A stretch of 64,000 bases of DNA from Nonomuraea gerenzanensis (lineage in GTDB: Bacteria > Actinomycetota > Actinomycetes > Streptosporangiales > Streptosporangiaceae), in assembly GCF_020215645.1 (NCBI RefSeq), contig NZ_CP084058.1, positions 5,518,001 to 5,582,000 of the forward strand, in the 5' to 3' direction. Shown here one piece after another: positions 24,964 through 33,740 of the stretch. Made by a program: the position numbers and the translations under genes. The stretch's first letter is position 1. Every line of letters starts with the position of its first letter. The notes under the pieces were generated by a model. It saw only the letters and a program-made list of their open reading frames with translations. It was not told the DNA's origin and searched no databases.

Positions 24964-26814
24964 ATGGCGAACCCCACGCTCGGGCGGATCCGCGTCGCCG
25001 CCGCCCTCGCCTGGACGGCCCATCCGGCGGCGGCCGTCGGCGCGGCCCTCCTCGGTGTGCTGGCCGGGGTGGCGCCGGTCGCGACCGCCTGGCTGACGAA
25101 GCTGGTCCTCGACGCCATCATCAGGGGCGACGGGTTCGCCGCGCTGGCACCGGCGGCCGGCGGGCTCGCCGTCGCCGGGCTGGCGGTCATCGTGCTGCCG
25201 CACGTGTCCGACTACGCCACGGCGCAGTTGCGCAGGTCGCTGCGCCTGCTCATCTACGACCGGCTGTTCCGGGCGGTCAACCGCCATCCCGGGCTGAGCC
25301 GGTTCGAGACCCCGGGCTTCCACGACACGCTGCGGCTGGCGTACGAGTCGAGCCACAACGCGCCGGACCGCCTGGTCGTCGGCGCGCTGGCGATCGGCCA
25401 GGCGCTCATCACCCTCGCGGGCTTCGCCATCAGCCTGGCCGCCGTCAACCCGGTCATGGTCGCCGTCATCGTCGTCGCCGCCCTGCCTGCCGCGCGCATC
25501 GAGCTGATGCTCAGCCGCAAGCGCGCCGAGGTGATGTGGGACATCACCCCCGCCATGCGCCGCCAGGTGTTCTTCGGCGACCTGCTCACCCGGCCGGAGG
25601 CGGCCAAGGAGGTGCGGCTGTTCGGCCTGGGCGACTACCTGCGTACCCGGATGCTGGACGAGGTCAGCGGCATCAACCGCGCCGAGCGCGACGTGGACCT
25701 GCGCGCTCTGCGCAGCCAGGGCGTGATGGCGCTGCTCGGGAGCGTCGTGGCCGCCGGCGGGCTGCTGTGGGCCATCCTCAGCGCCGCCTCGGGAGGCATC
25801 AGCGTGGGCGAGGTGACGGTCTTCGTCGCGGCCGTCGCGGGCGTCCAGACGGCGCTGACCGCGATCGTCAGCCAGTGGGCGGACGCGCACAACGCGCTGC
25901 TGATGTTCGGCCACTACACGGAGGTGGTGGCGGCCGAGCCCGACCTGCCGGTGCCGCGCGAGCCCGCCGCGCTGCCCGCGCTGCGCGACGGGATCGAGCT
26001 GCGCGACGTGTGGTTCCGCTACAGCGACGAGCACCCCTGGATCCTGCGCGGGGTGGACCTGTTCGTCCCCGCAGGCCGGACGGTGGCCCTCGTCGGGGTG
26101 AACGGCGCGGGCAAGAGCACGCTGGTCAAGCTGCTGTGCCGGATGTACGACCCGACCAAGGGACAGATCACCTGGGACGGGGTGGACCTGCGCGACGCGA
26201 GCCCGGCAGACCTGCGCGGGCGGATCGGCGCGGTGTTCCAGGACTACATGGACTACGACCTCACCGCCGCCGAGAACATCATGCTGGGCGACCTGACGGC
26301 CGACCGCGACCGGGTCCACGACTCGGCCCGCCGGGCGGGCGTGCATGAGACGGTCACCGCGCTGCCGCGCGGCTACGACACCATGCTCAGCCGCCTGTTC
26401 GGCGACCGCGACGAGCAGGCCGGGGTCTCCCTGTCGGGCGGGCAGTGGCAGCGGCTGGCGCTGGCCCGCGCGTTCATGCGGCAGCGCCAGGACCTGCTCA
26501 TCCTGGACGAGCCCAGCTCGGGCCTCGACGCCCAGGCCGAGCACGAGGTCCACACCAGCCTGCGGGCCTACCGGGGCGACCGCACGAGCGTGCTGATCTC
26601 GCACCGGCTGGGCACCGTGCGCGCCGCCGACCTCATCGTGGTGCTGAGCGAGGGGCGGATCGCCGAACGCGGCACGCACGACGAGCTGATGGCCCTGGGC
26701 GGTGAGTACGCCCGGCTGTTCACCCTGCAGGCCGACGGCTACGGGACTCCTTCGGAGGCACCGGAGGACAACTTCCGTACGACCACACCCAGTACGCGAT
26801 CGGCCGGCACGTAG
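24964..26814 (+). CDS. ABC exporter of the peptide locus
   Basis: A 616-residue half-transporter: a membrane domain (residues ~1-330) and an ATPase with Walker A GVNGAGKST, signature LSGGQWQRLALARAF, Walker B LLILDEPSSGLD and H-loop LISHR. There is no N-terminal C39 peptidase, so leader removal must be done by another enzyme, which fits the S26 peptidase next door. It starts 5 bp after the redox gene and is the last gene of the plus-strand operon. Its 3' end overlaps the convergent peptidase gene by 76 bp. Export of the matured or unmatured peptide is inferred. Confidence 0.88.
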   Translation: MANPTLGRIRVAAALAWTAHPAAAVGAALLGVLAGVAPVATAWLTKLVLDAIIRGDGFAALAPAAGGLAVAGLAVIVLPHVSDYATAQLRRSLRLLIYDRLFRAVNRHPGLSRFETPGFHDTLRLAYESSHNAPDRLVVGALAIGQALITLAGFAISLAAVNPVMVAVIVVAALPAARIELMLSRKRAEVMWDITPAMRRQVFFGDLLTRPEAAKEVRLFGLGDYLRTRMLDEVSGINRAERDVDLRALRSQGVMALLGSVVAAGGLLWAILSAASGGISVGEVTVFVAAVAGVQTALTAIVSQWADAHNALLMFGHYTEVVAAEPDLPVPREPAALPALRDGIELRDVWFRYSDEHPWILRGVDLFVPAGRTVALVGVNGAGKSTLVKLLCRMYDPTKGQITWDGVDLRDASPADLRGRIGAVFQDYMDYDLTAAENIMLGDLTADRDRVHDSARRAGVHETVTALPRGYDTMLSRLFGDRDEQAGVSLSGGQWQRLALARAFMRQRQDLLILDEPSSGLDAQAEHEVHTSLRAYRGDRTSVLISHRLGTVRAADLIVVLSEGRIAERGTHDELMALGGEYARLFTLQADGYGTPSEAPEDNFRTTTPSTRSAGT

Positions 26815-27188
26815 CCGTACACCCGTGAGTCGGCGCTCGACGTGCCGTCGCCCACGACCACCAGCGCGCCCTCGGGCACCCTCGCACCGGGCCCCGCCGC
26901 CACCGCCTCCACCACGTCGGCCGGCACGGGGTCGCCGGGCAGCGCGGTCACCCGCTTGATCGCCCAGGGCGGCGCCGGAGGGCCCGTGCCCCACCCCGAA
27001 GGCCGCGTCGACTCGAACACCACCACCCGGCCCCGCCGCACCGCACCGGTCCGGCGGACCAGCACCCGGTCACCCGGACGGTAGGCCGGCGCCATGCTCA
27101 CGCCGCTCACCTGGACGACGACGAGACCGCGCCGGGCGACGACCGCGAGGACGACGAGCACGGCGAGGGCGATGAGCGCGTACCACAC
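26739..27188 (-). CDS. S26-family signal peptidase
   Basis: A 149-residue protein with one N-terminal membrane anchor and the S26 marks: catalytic serine in QVSGVSMAPAYRPGD (S31), catalytic lysine in AIKRVTALPGD (K78) and the conserved GDGTSSADSRVYG box. It is short, as in dedicated rather than housekeeping signal peptidases. Its gene overlaps the exporter gene tail to tail (26739-26814). It is the best candidate for cutting the precursor after the AEA at residues 22-24. Regulation separate from the peptide operon is implied by its opposite strand. Confidence 0.86.
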   Translation of the reverse strand: MWYALIALAVLVVLAVVARRGLVVVQVSGVSMAPAYRPGDRVLVRRTGAVRRGRVVVFESTRPSGWGTGPPAPPWAIKRVTALPGDPVPADVVEAVAAGPGARVPEGALVVVGDGTSSADSRVYGYVPADRVLGVVVRKLSSGASEGVP

Positions 27189-27241
27189 GGCTCCACTCTA
27201 GACCCGGCAAGATCATTCGACGATCCGCCGGCCGTGGTCAC

Positions 27242-27270
27242 GGCGGTCTCCCCGCCGCGGGGAGACCGCC
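27242..27270 (-). terminator. Strong hairpin after the mannanase operon
   Basis: GGCGGTCTCCCC (27242-27253) and GGGGAGACCGCC (27259-27270) pair perfectly over 12 bp around a 5-nt loop, 10 bp beyond the stop of the GH26 gene. No clear T-tract follows, which is common in high-GC actinomycetes. Confidence 0.65.
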
Positions 27271-27280
27271 GCACCCACGG

Positions 27281-29560
27281 TCAGCCCTCCGGCAGGATCC
27301 GGACGGTCGCCGTGGCGGGAGCGCTGACGCGATACCCCCCGCCGGGCAGCAACCTGACGGTGACCGTGCGCCCGGCGGGCGCGTGCCCGCGCCGGTCGAG
27401 CACCCGGACCGGCTCGGTGGCCGTGGTCCGCCCGGCCGCGAACGTGACGCGCCCGTCGAGCCGCGCGTAGTCCCGCCCGGCCCGCGTGTCGCGATCGTCG
27501 TGGACGACGTAACGCACGGTCAGCTCCTCGTCCGCGGAGTGCGCCGGCCGGACGAACGTGAGGACCCCGTCGGTGCCGGGCTCGCGGGCGTGCGACGTGG
27601 CCTCCACGGAGACGCGCGGCAGCGGGTCGACGGCGTTGCGCCGGGTGGCCAGGCGCGGCACCCCGGCGGCGCCGATGCTGTGGTGGTAGAACTCGGCCAT
27701 CGCCTCCGGGGTGTTGTGGTTCCAGGTGCGCACGCCCCACGGCATGGCCAGCGTCCAGTCCGGCTGGGCCGCCTGCTCGGCCTGCGAGGGGAAGACGAAC
27801 GTCTCACCGATGATCATCGGCTTGCCGTCGCGTTTCGCGATCGACCTCGCCTGCTCGTAGTGGCGGGCCGCGTAGCCCTCGGGGTCGTAGAAGTCCACCG
27901 ACAACACGTCGTAGTAGTCCCTGCCGGGGCTGAAGGAGGACCAGTCGTTCGCGTCGTACTCGGCCAGGCCGCCGTCGAGCCCCTCGTAGCGGTCGAACTT
28001 CGGGTCGCCGTCGGCCCAGCCGTAGTCGTCCGGCAGGTCCTGGACGTTCCACACCCAGACGATGTTGGACAGCCCCTTCTCGACCTCCATGTAGTCGTGG
28101 AACATCCGGTACAGCCCCGCGCCGCCGGTCAGGCCGGGCCGGCCGCCCCACCAGAACACGTGCTGGTTCATCTCGTGGAAGGGCCGCAGCAGCACGGTCA
28201 CCCCGGCGTCCTCGAGCTGCTGGAGGTAGCGGGCGTACTCGTCCATGCGCAGCTTCCAGTTGCGGTTGAGCGGCGTGCCGTCGGTCATCAGCTCCTTCCA
28301 CTGATCGGCGTAGAGGTAGCTGAAGATCCGGTTCGGGCCGGGCAGCGTCTCGTGCGCCTGGTCACCGCCCCAGCCGCCCTCGCGCTCCTGCGCGACGGTG
28401 TACTGCGGGGGCGAGACGTGGAACATGATCTGCACGAGGCCGCCGCCGGCCCACTGCCGCCTCACCTCGTCGATCATGTTCTGCCGGTACGGCACGGTGC
28501 CGCCGGTCAGGAAGTCCGCGCTGTACAGGGCCGGGTAGACGCCGAACTGGTTGGCCACCCGCTGGTGCAGCACGTCGGCGTTGCGCGGGTCGGCGTACGA
28601 CTGGTCGTGGTGCATGGCCGAGAGCATGCCCTTGCCGGTCAGGCCCTTGAGGTAGGCGGTCACGTCCACGCGCGGCGGCAGGTCGCGCACCCGCACCCGC
28701 AGGCTCACGTCCTGGTCCACCGTGAAGGTGATGCCGTTCTGGTGCAGCTTGAGCTGCTGGAGCCGGACGAGCGTGCTGCCGTTGCCGGCGAAGTCGCCCT
28801 TGGGCGCGAACCGGTCGCCGGAGGAGGGCAGGACGGCCGCGTTCTGCGAGGTGTAGCGCGCCTGCACGATCCGCGCGCCGGCCGGCAGCACGGCGGCGTC
28901 GTTCAGGGCGGTGACGAGGTTGCCCACCCGGTCGGCCGTCAGCGCGCCGCCGGGGAAGGAGACCTCCGGCACGTACGGCTTCTCATCGAAGACGAGCTCG
29001 ATCTCGTCCACCGTGACGCGTCCCTCCGAGACCTCGCCGACCTGGTTGACATAGAGGGCGAACGACGTGATCCCCGCCGTGTTGATCGTCCCCGTGCCTG
29101 TCTTGGGGGTGAACGACCCGATCGGGATCGTCAGGTGCTGCGGCTGCGCCGAGGCCGGGTCGAAGCCGGGCACCGCGTTCAGGTGCGCCTCGTAGGAGGC
29201 CCCGTCGGACAGCTGCAGCAGCACGTCCTGGCCGGGCGTGGCGTTGGCGACCCACAGCTCGACGGCTCGCAGGCCCGGCCAGTAGCCGTTCACCGGCCGG
29301 GAGCGGCCCGAGTAGCCGCCGGTCAGCGTGTAGGCCAGCTCCATGGCGTTACCGAGCCCGGCGCCGAACGGTGAGGGCACGAGCGTGGCGGTGTTCGTCC
29401 CGCCGTTGGGGTTGGGTGCGTACGCGGCCGACAGGCGGGCGCTGTCGGCGTAGGCCGAGAAGTCGTCCAGCTTCTCCCGGTAGGCGTCCGCGGCCTGCGC
29501 GGCCGGGACGGCCACGCAGAGCGCGAGAAGGGCCAGCAGGACGGTGAGCACTCTGCTCAT
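27281..29560 (-). CDS. Secreted GH26 beta-mannanase with carbohydrate-binding and Calx-beta modules
   Basis: A 759-residue secreted enzyme. A signal peptide (MSRVLTVLLALLALC..., cut near AQA) is followed by a ~150-residue beta module (DDFSAYADSARLSAAY) related to the C-terminal module of the GH5 enzyme upstream, then the GH26 barrel with the acid/base segment VLLRPFHEMNQ, WWGGRPG and the nucleophile segment MIIGETF, and a Calx-beta-like C-terminal domain (TVRYVVHDDRDTRAGRDYA). It would cut beta-1,4-mannan outside the cell. ATG 29560 overlaps the stop of the preceding gene (ATGA). It is the third gene of the minus-strand operon that starts at 33438. Confidence 0.86.
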   Translation of the reverse strand: MSRVLTVLLALLALCVAVPAAQAADAYREKLDDFSAYADSARLSAAYAPNPNGGTNTATLVPSPFGAGLGNAMELAYTLTGGYSGRSRPVNGYWPGLRAVELWVANATPGQDVLLQLSDGASYEAHLNAVPGFDPASAQPQHLTIPIGSFTPKTGTGTINTAGITSFALYVNQVGEVSEGRVTVDEIELVFDEKPYVPEVSFPGGALTADRVGNLVTALNDAAVLPAGARIVQARYTSQNAAVLPSSGDRFAPKGDFAGNGSTLVRLQQLKLHQNGITFTVDQDVSLRVRVRDLPPRVDVTAYLKGLTGKGMLSAMHHDQSYADPRNADVLHQRVANQFGVYPALYSADFLTGGTVPYRQNMIDEVRRQWAGGGLVQIMFHVSPPQYTVAQEREGGWGGDQAHETLPGPNRIFSYLYADQWKELMTDGTPLNRNWKLRMDEYARYLQQLEDAGVTVLLRPFHEMNQHVFWWGGRPGLTGGAGLYRMFHDYMEVEKGLSNIVWVWNVQDLPDDYGWADGDPKFDRYEGLDGGLAEYDANDWSSFSPGRDYYDVLSVDFYDPEGYAARHYEQARSIAKRDGKPMIIGETFVFPSQAEQAAQPDWTLAMPWGVRTWNHNTPEAMAEFYHHSIGAAGVPRLATRRNAVDPLPRVSVEATSHAREPGTDGVLTFVRPAHSADEELTVRYVVHDDRDTRAGRDYARLDGRVTFAAGRTTATEPVRVLDRRGHAPAGRTVTVRLLPGGGYRVSAPATATVRILPEG

Positions 29561-30963
29561 GCAGGCAAGGTCCACTTCTGGTTAGCGTTGGTGGTGCAGC
29601 TCCAGATCTGCAGCGCGGTGCCGTCGGCCGGGCTCTGCCCGGTCGCGTCCAGGCACTTGCCGGTGGCGGCGCTGGTCAGGCGCTGGGTGGCGGAGTCGTA
29701 GGTCCACCGCTGGTTGGCGTTGCCGCTCGTGCAGTCCCAGATCTGCACCCTGGTCCCGTCGGCGCCGACCCCGCCGGCCACGTCCAGGCACTTGCCGAGC
29801 GCGCGGATGGTCCCGTCGGAGCCGACCGTCCACGCCTGCGCGCTGCCGTTGGCGTCACAGGTGTAGAGCTGCACCTTGGTGCCGTTGGCCGGGTTGGCGG
29901 CGGCGACGTCGACGCACTTGCCGCCGAGCCCCCTGATCTTCCCCGTACGGGTGGCGCCGCCTCCTGCCGTGATCGTGAACTCGCCGCGGTTGTACACCCG
30001 CGGCCCGAAGTAGCTCGCCTGCACGCCGGCGTTGGTGTTGTACGCCGGGTCGGTCAGCCACTCCGCCCACACCATGAACCAGGTCCACCGCGGCTGGGCG
30101 TTGAGCAGCGCCGGGCTCGGGGTGCGGCCCACCTCGGCCAGGGAGATCGGCTTGCCGCCCGCGACGTCGAGCATCGCCTGGTAGTCGGAGGCGGAGGGCT
30201 CCAGCTTGGCCCACACGTCGAGGGAGGCCACGTCGGCGTACGACGAGCCCGGCCAGTATTCGCCGATGGAGCCCATGGAGACGTCCTTGACGTTCCAGAC
30301 CCACACGAGGTTCGTCAGGCCCTGCGAGGTGTAGTAGTCGTAGGTGATCTGGTACAGCTTGCGGCTGCCGTTGGCGCCGGGCCGGCCGCCCCACCAGGAC
30401 CAGCCGTCGTTCATCTCGTGAACGGGCCGCCACAGCACGGGCACGCCGGCGTTCTGGAGCTGGCGCAGGTAGGGCAGCGCCTCGGCGAGCCGGCTCTTGT
30501 AGGCGTTGTTGAGGCTCGTGCCGTTGGTGACGAGCTGGCTCCACTGGCTGTCGGACAGGTGGCTGAGCACGCCGCCGGAGTCCCAGCCGCAGGTGGGGCC
30601 GGTGGTGGGCGGGCACATGTGCCAGGTCAGGGCCACCACCGAGCCGCCCTGCCACTGGCGGATGGCCTCGTTGACCATCGTCTGGCGGCTGGAGACGTCG
30701 GCGGCGGCGAACAGGAAGTCGCCGCCCCACAGGCCGGGGGTCTGGCCGGTGATGCTCTGGGCGACGCGGGTGTACTTGGTGGGGTCGCTGTTGGGCTCGC
30801 GGTTGTGCTGGCCCGACAGGGTGTACTGGCCGGAGATCCGGTTCAGGAAGCCGATCAGGTCGGCGCGGGTGGCGGCGGGGAAGGCCAGTGCGGGCGTGGC
30901 CAGGCTCGCGACGGTGGCCAGGGCCACCGCCAGGGTCAGTAACAGGCTGCGGGGGGTGCGCAT
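29557..30963 (-). CDS. Secreted GH26 beta-mannanase with ricin-B (CBM13) domain
   Basis: A 468-residue secreted enzyme: signal peptide to about residue 27 (PALA cut site), GH26 catalytic domain with WRPVHEMNDGWSWWGG (acid/base Glu) and ISLAEVGRTP (nucleophile Glu), then a ricin-B trefoil of three repeats with QxW-type motifs (SAQAWTV, NQRWTY, NQKWTL). GH26 enzymes are mostly endo-beta-1,4-mannanases. It sits 12 bp after the GH5 gene and overlaps the next GH26 gene by 4 bp, so all three secreted enzymes are made together. Confidence 0.9.
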   Translation of the reverse strand: MRTPRSLLLTLAVALATVASLATPALAFPAATRADLIGFLNRISGQYTLSGQHNREPNSDPTKYTRVAQSITGQTPGLWGGDFLFAAADVSSRQTMVNEAIRQWQGGSVVALTWHMCPPTTGPTCGWDSGGVLSHLSDSQWSQLVTNGTSLNNAYKSRLAEALPYLRQLQNAGVPVLWRPVHEMNDGWSWWGGRPGANGSRKLYQITYDYYTSQGLTNLVWVWNVKDVSMGSIGEYWPGSSYADVASLDVWAKLEPSASDYQAMLDVAGGKPISLAEVGRTPSPALLNAQPRWTWFMVWAEWLTDPAYNTNAGVQASYFGPRVYNRGEFTITAGGGATRTGKIRGLGGKCVDVAAANPANGTKVQLYTCDANGSAQAWTVGSDGTIRALGKCLDVAGGVGADGTRVQIWDCTSGNANQRWTYDSATQRLTSAATGKCLDATGQSPADGTALQIWSCTTNANQKWTLPA

Positions 30964-30975
30964 GGGGGTTCCCTC

Positions 30976-33438
30976 CTACGGGGCGGGATAGGCGGTGACC
31001 TGGTCGACGGTGAGCGTGCCGGTGCCCGGCGCGCCGCCGACGTAGAACGAGAGCTGCTCGAAGCGGGTCAGGTCGAGCGGGCCCGCGCCGGCCCAGCTCG
31101 GGTGGTCGAACGCGGTGAACGGGATGCGGGCCACGCCGTCAGGCACGGCGTCGAGGGTGTGCTCGAAGTAGACGCCGCCGGTGACGAACTGCACGGTGAT
31201 CTTCGCGGGCGCGCCCGTCTGGGCGAGCCGCAGTTCCAGGCCGTGCTGCCCCCACACGTCCAGGGCGGGGGAGAAGGTACGGGTGACGCCCGCGTAGCCG
31301 GCGCCGCCGAGCGTGTAGTCCAGCCGCAGGTCCTGGCCTGGTGCCAGCGACGGGGTGATCTGGTCGCCGCCCGGGTTGCGCACGTAGGCGGCGGCGAGCT
31401 GGGCAGAGTCGGCGTAGCCGGTGAAGTCGTCCACGACGGCGGGGGCGGTGGGCAGCGGGCGGGTGGCGAAGGAGGACACCGCGCCGTGGGTGCGGCCGGC
31501 CGCGTTGACCGCCGTGACCCGCCAGTGGTAGGTGAGGCCGGGTTCGAGCTCCCCGGCCGGCCGGTGCTCCGCCCCGGTGATCGCGGTGGCCGACAGCACG
31601 GGGTCGCTCAGGTCGGCGTGCTCGGAGACGGTGAGCGTGTAGTAGCCCGCGCCCTCGGCCGGGCTCCAGGTGAACGCCGGGGTGCCCAGCACGTCACGGG
31701 CGTCAGGAGCCGGGGTGAGCGGCGCGGGGATGGCCGGGGGCGCGGAGACGGGGGCCGGGTCGGCCGACCAGAGGGTGGCGCGGGTCAGCCCCTCGCCGCC
31801 GCTCCACAGCACGCGGACGTGACCCGCGCCGCCGGCGTCCGCCGTCACCTGTCCGTCGCCGCTCTCGTGCCGCACGGTACGCCAGGCGGCGCCGTCGCCG
31901 GAGACCTGCACCCGCACGCGGGGCCGGCCCGCCACGTCGAAACGCACCCGCTGCAGCCCGGGGCGGCTCCACGACATCCAGGCCTCGCCCCGCGCGACGG
32001 CCGCAGCCGGGGTGAGGGTGACGTTCCCGTGGCCGTCGGCCAGGTCCGTCGTCTGCAGCGGATCGACGAGCACGACCTGCGAGCGGGTGACCCGCACCGG
32101 CTCCGAGGCCGTGCCGCGCCGGCCGTCGCGGTCGACCGGGACGACCCGGTAGGTGACCTCGCCCGCCGCGCCCGCGTCCAGCCACGGCGCCTGGTTGTCG
32201 GTGAGCAACCCCTGGTGGGCGGCGCTCCACCGGCCGTGCTGCGAGCGCTCGACGACGTAGCCGGCGGCGCCGGCCGTGCCGCGCCAGCGCAGCTCGTTCA
32301 GCCCGCCGCGCTTGTCCACCTGGACGAGGAGCGGCGGCCCGACGCGGGCGGGACGGCCACCCGATGGGGAGACCTGCCCGGCGAAGGCGACCTGCGCCTC
32401 GACGGAGGCCCGCATGCGCTCGTCGTCGCCGGGATAGTGCAGGGTGAAGCCGTCGTCGTGCTGTACGAAGCCGCCCCGGTCGTGGTGACCGAACAGCGAC
32501 CACGACAGCATGCCGGTGACGTTGCGGTCCGCGGCGAGCGGGGTGAGCAGCTCCTCGGTGGCCGCGGTGGAGGCGTACTCGCCGGCGAGGTAGACCTTGC
32601 CCGCGCCGGTCACCCTGGCCGCGTCGGCGCCGACCCGCTCGGTGGTCGGCGGGTAGTAGTGCACGTCCACGATGTCCACGCCGGGCGCGGCGAGCGTGTC
32701 AGGGTCGATCTCGAAGCGGCGCCCCGCCGCGATGAGCTGGCGCGGCGCCCACTTCCTGAACGCGGCGGCGTTGCGGTTGATCCAGTCGAGCGTCATGCCC
32801 TCCAGCTCGTTGCCGAACTCCCAGGCCATGATCGTCGGGTCGGCGTTGTAGGCCCTGCCCGTCAGCGGGTTGACCCGGCTCATCACATGCTCGGCGTAGG
32901 CCTGGTAGTCGGCGATCACGCGCTCGTCGGTGTAGAACGCCTCCGACGGCAGGCCGTAGGGGTCGGTGAAGTCGCGGTGACCGCCGTGGTAGTAGGACCA
33001 CTCGTCGGTCAGCGGCAGGATCAGGCGCAGGCCGATCGAGCCGGCGTAGGCGATCGCGTAGTCCACCGTCGCGAACGCCGCCTCGTTGAAGCCCGCCTGC
33101 TTCGAGGGCAGGATCGACAGCGGGTTGCCGGTGGAGGCCAGCATGTGCGAGCGCACCACGGTCATGCCCATGGCCTTGGCCGTGTCGAGGGCGTCCCTGA
33201 TGCGGAAGAACGTCGGGTAGGCGACGCCGCCGACGTTCTCGTCCAGGCCGAGCCAGTAGATGTTGGTGCCGGCGAAGCGGAACGGCTTGCCATCGAGGCT
33301 GAGGCGGGAGTCCGCGCGGGTCACGAACCGGGTGTTCAGCGAGCTCAGGTCCGCCGGGGTGGGGGCAGCGTGCGCGGGCGGGGCCAGGGAGAGGGCCAGG
33401 ACGACCGCGGCGAGGCTCGCCCATCGGAGGGAACGCAT
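30976..33438 (-). CDS. Secreted GH5-type beta-mannanase with fibronectin-III and C-terminal binding modules
   Basis: An 820-residue secreted enzyme. After the signal peptide (to AHA near residue 25) comes a GH5-like barrel with FAGTNIYWLG, the acid/base motif WEFGNELEG and the nucleophile segment VYLAGEYAS, as in GH5_7 endo-mannanases. Then follow fibronectin-III-like regions (TPAFTWSPAEGAGYYTLTV) and a C-terminal module (DDFTGYADSAQLAAAY) homologous to the N-terminal module of the GH26 at 27281. ATG 33438 is used because it gives the signal peptide; the longer frame to 33540 adds non-signal sequence. It is the first gene of the secreted enzyme operon. Confidence 0.86.
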   Translation of the reverse strand: MRSLRWASLAAVVLALSLAPPAHAAPTPADLSSLNTRFVTRADSRLSLDGKPFRFAGTNIYWLGLDENVGGVAYPTFFRIRDALDTAKAMGMTVVRSHMLASTGNPLSILPSKQAGFNEAAFATVDYAIAYAGSIGLRLILPLTDEWSYYHGGHRDFTDPYGLPSEAFYTDERVIADYQAYAEHVMSRVNPLTGRAYNADPTIMAWEFGNELEGMTLDWINRNAAAFRKWAPRQLIAAGRRFEIDPDTLAAPGVDIVDVHYYPPTTERVGADAARVTGAGKVYLAGEYASTAATEELLTPLAADRNVTGMLSWSLFGHHDRGGFVQHDDGFTLHYPGDDERMRASVEAQVAFAGQVSPSGGRPARVGPPLLVQVDKRGGLNELRWRGTAGAAGYVVERSQHGRWSAAHQGLLTDNQAPWLDAGAAGEVTYRVVPVDRDGRRGTASEPVRVTRSQVVLVDPLQTTDLADGHGNVTLTPAAAVARGEAWMSWSRPGLQRVRFDVAGRPRVRVQVSGDGAAWRTVRHESGDGQVTADAGGAGHVRVLWSGGEGLTRATLWSADPAPVSAPPAIPAPLTPAPDARDVLGTPAFTWSPAEGAGYYTLTVSEHADLSDPVLSATAITGAEHRPAGELEPGLTYHWRVTAVNAAGRTHGAVSSFATRPLPTAPAVVDDFTGYADSAQLAAAYVRNPGGDQITPSLAPGQDLRLDYTLGGAGYAGVTRTFSPALDVWGQHGLELRLAQTGAPAKITVQFVTGGVYFEHTLDAVPDGVARIPFTAFDHPSWAGAGPLDLTRFEQLSFYVGGAPGTGTLTVDQVTAYPAP

Positions 33439-33740
33439 GGGGCTGGGCCTTTCTCGGATTCGGCTGAACGATTGCTTTACCGAATAAGTGCCCTGAAGAT
33501 AGAACCGGCGCGACAACGATGTCAACGATCCGAAACCCACAAGACACGGTGGCTTAACGTCAGCCTGACCCGGTTCAGCGGCTGCCCGCTCCCGGGACGT
33601 CCGTGCGGGCTCCGAGCCGCCTCCGCGACCTGCTGGTTTAGCAAGTAACTAAAACGGTCTAGACACGTTCAGGTGGGAATCGCTACCTTGTCGGACGTCT
33701 GGGGGCGTTTGTCCCATTGTCATGACCAAGGAGCAGACGG
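33439..33740. promoter_or_regulatory. Divergent control region of the mannan cluster
   Basis: A 302-bp gap between the secreted-enzyme operon (left) and the beta-mannosidase gene (right). It is AT-richer than the genes. It contains the operator-like site at 33649-33662 and, nearer the GH5 gene, a weaker near-palindrome CTTTACCGAATAAG (33475-33488). No ORF with a ribosome site lies inside it. Confidence 0.6.
33649..33662. promoter_or_regulatory. LacI-type operator, copy 1
   Basis: CTAAAACGGTCTAG is a near-palindrome with a central CG, the form bound by LacI-family repressors. A close copy (CTAAACCGCTCTAG) lies upstream of the sugar importer at 37311. It is placed 79 bp before the beta-mannosidase start. 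Confidence 0.6.

Noticed and set aside
33475..33488. CTTTACCGAATAAG as a third full operator of the mannan repressor
   Set aside because: Only about 9 of 14 bases agree with the two good sites and its symmetry is imperfect; kept only as a weak possibility in the region note.
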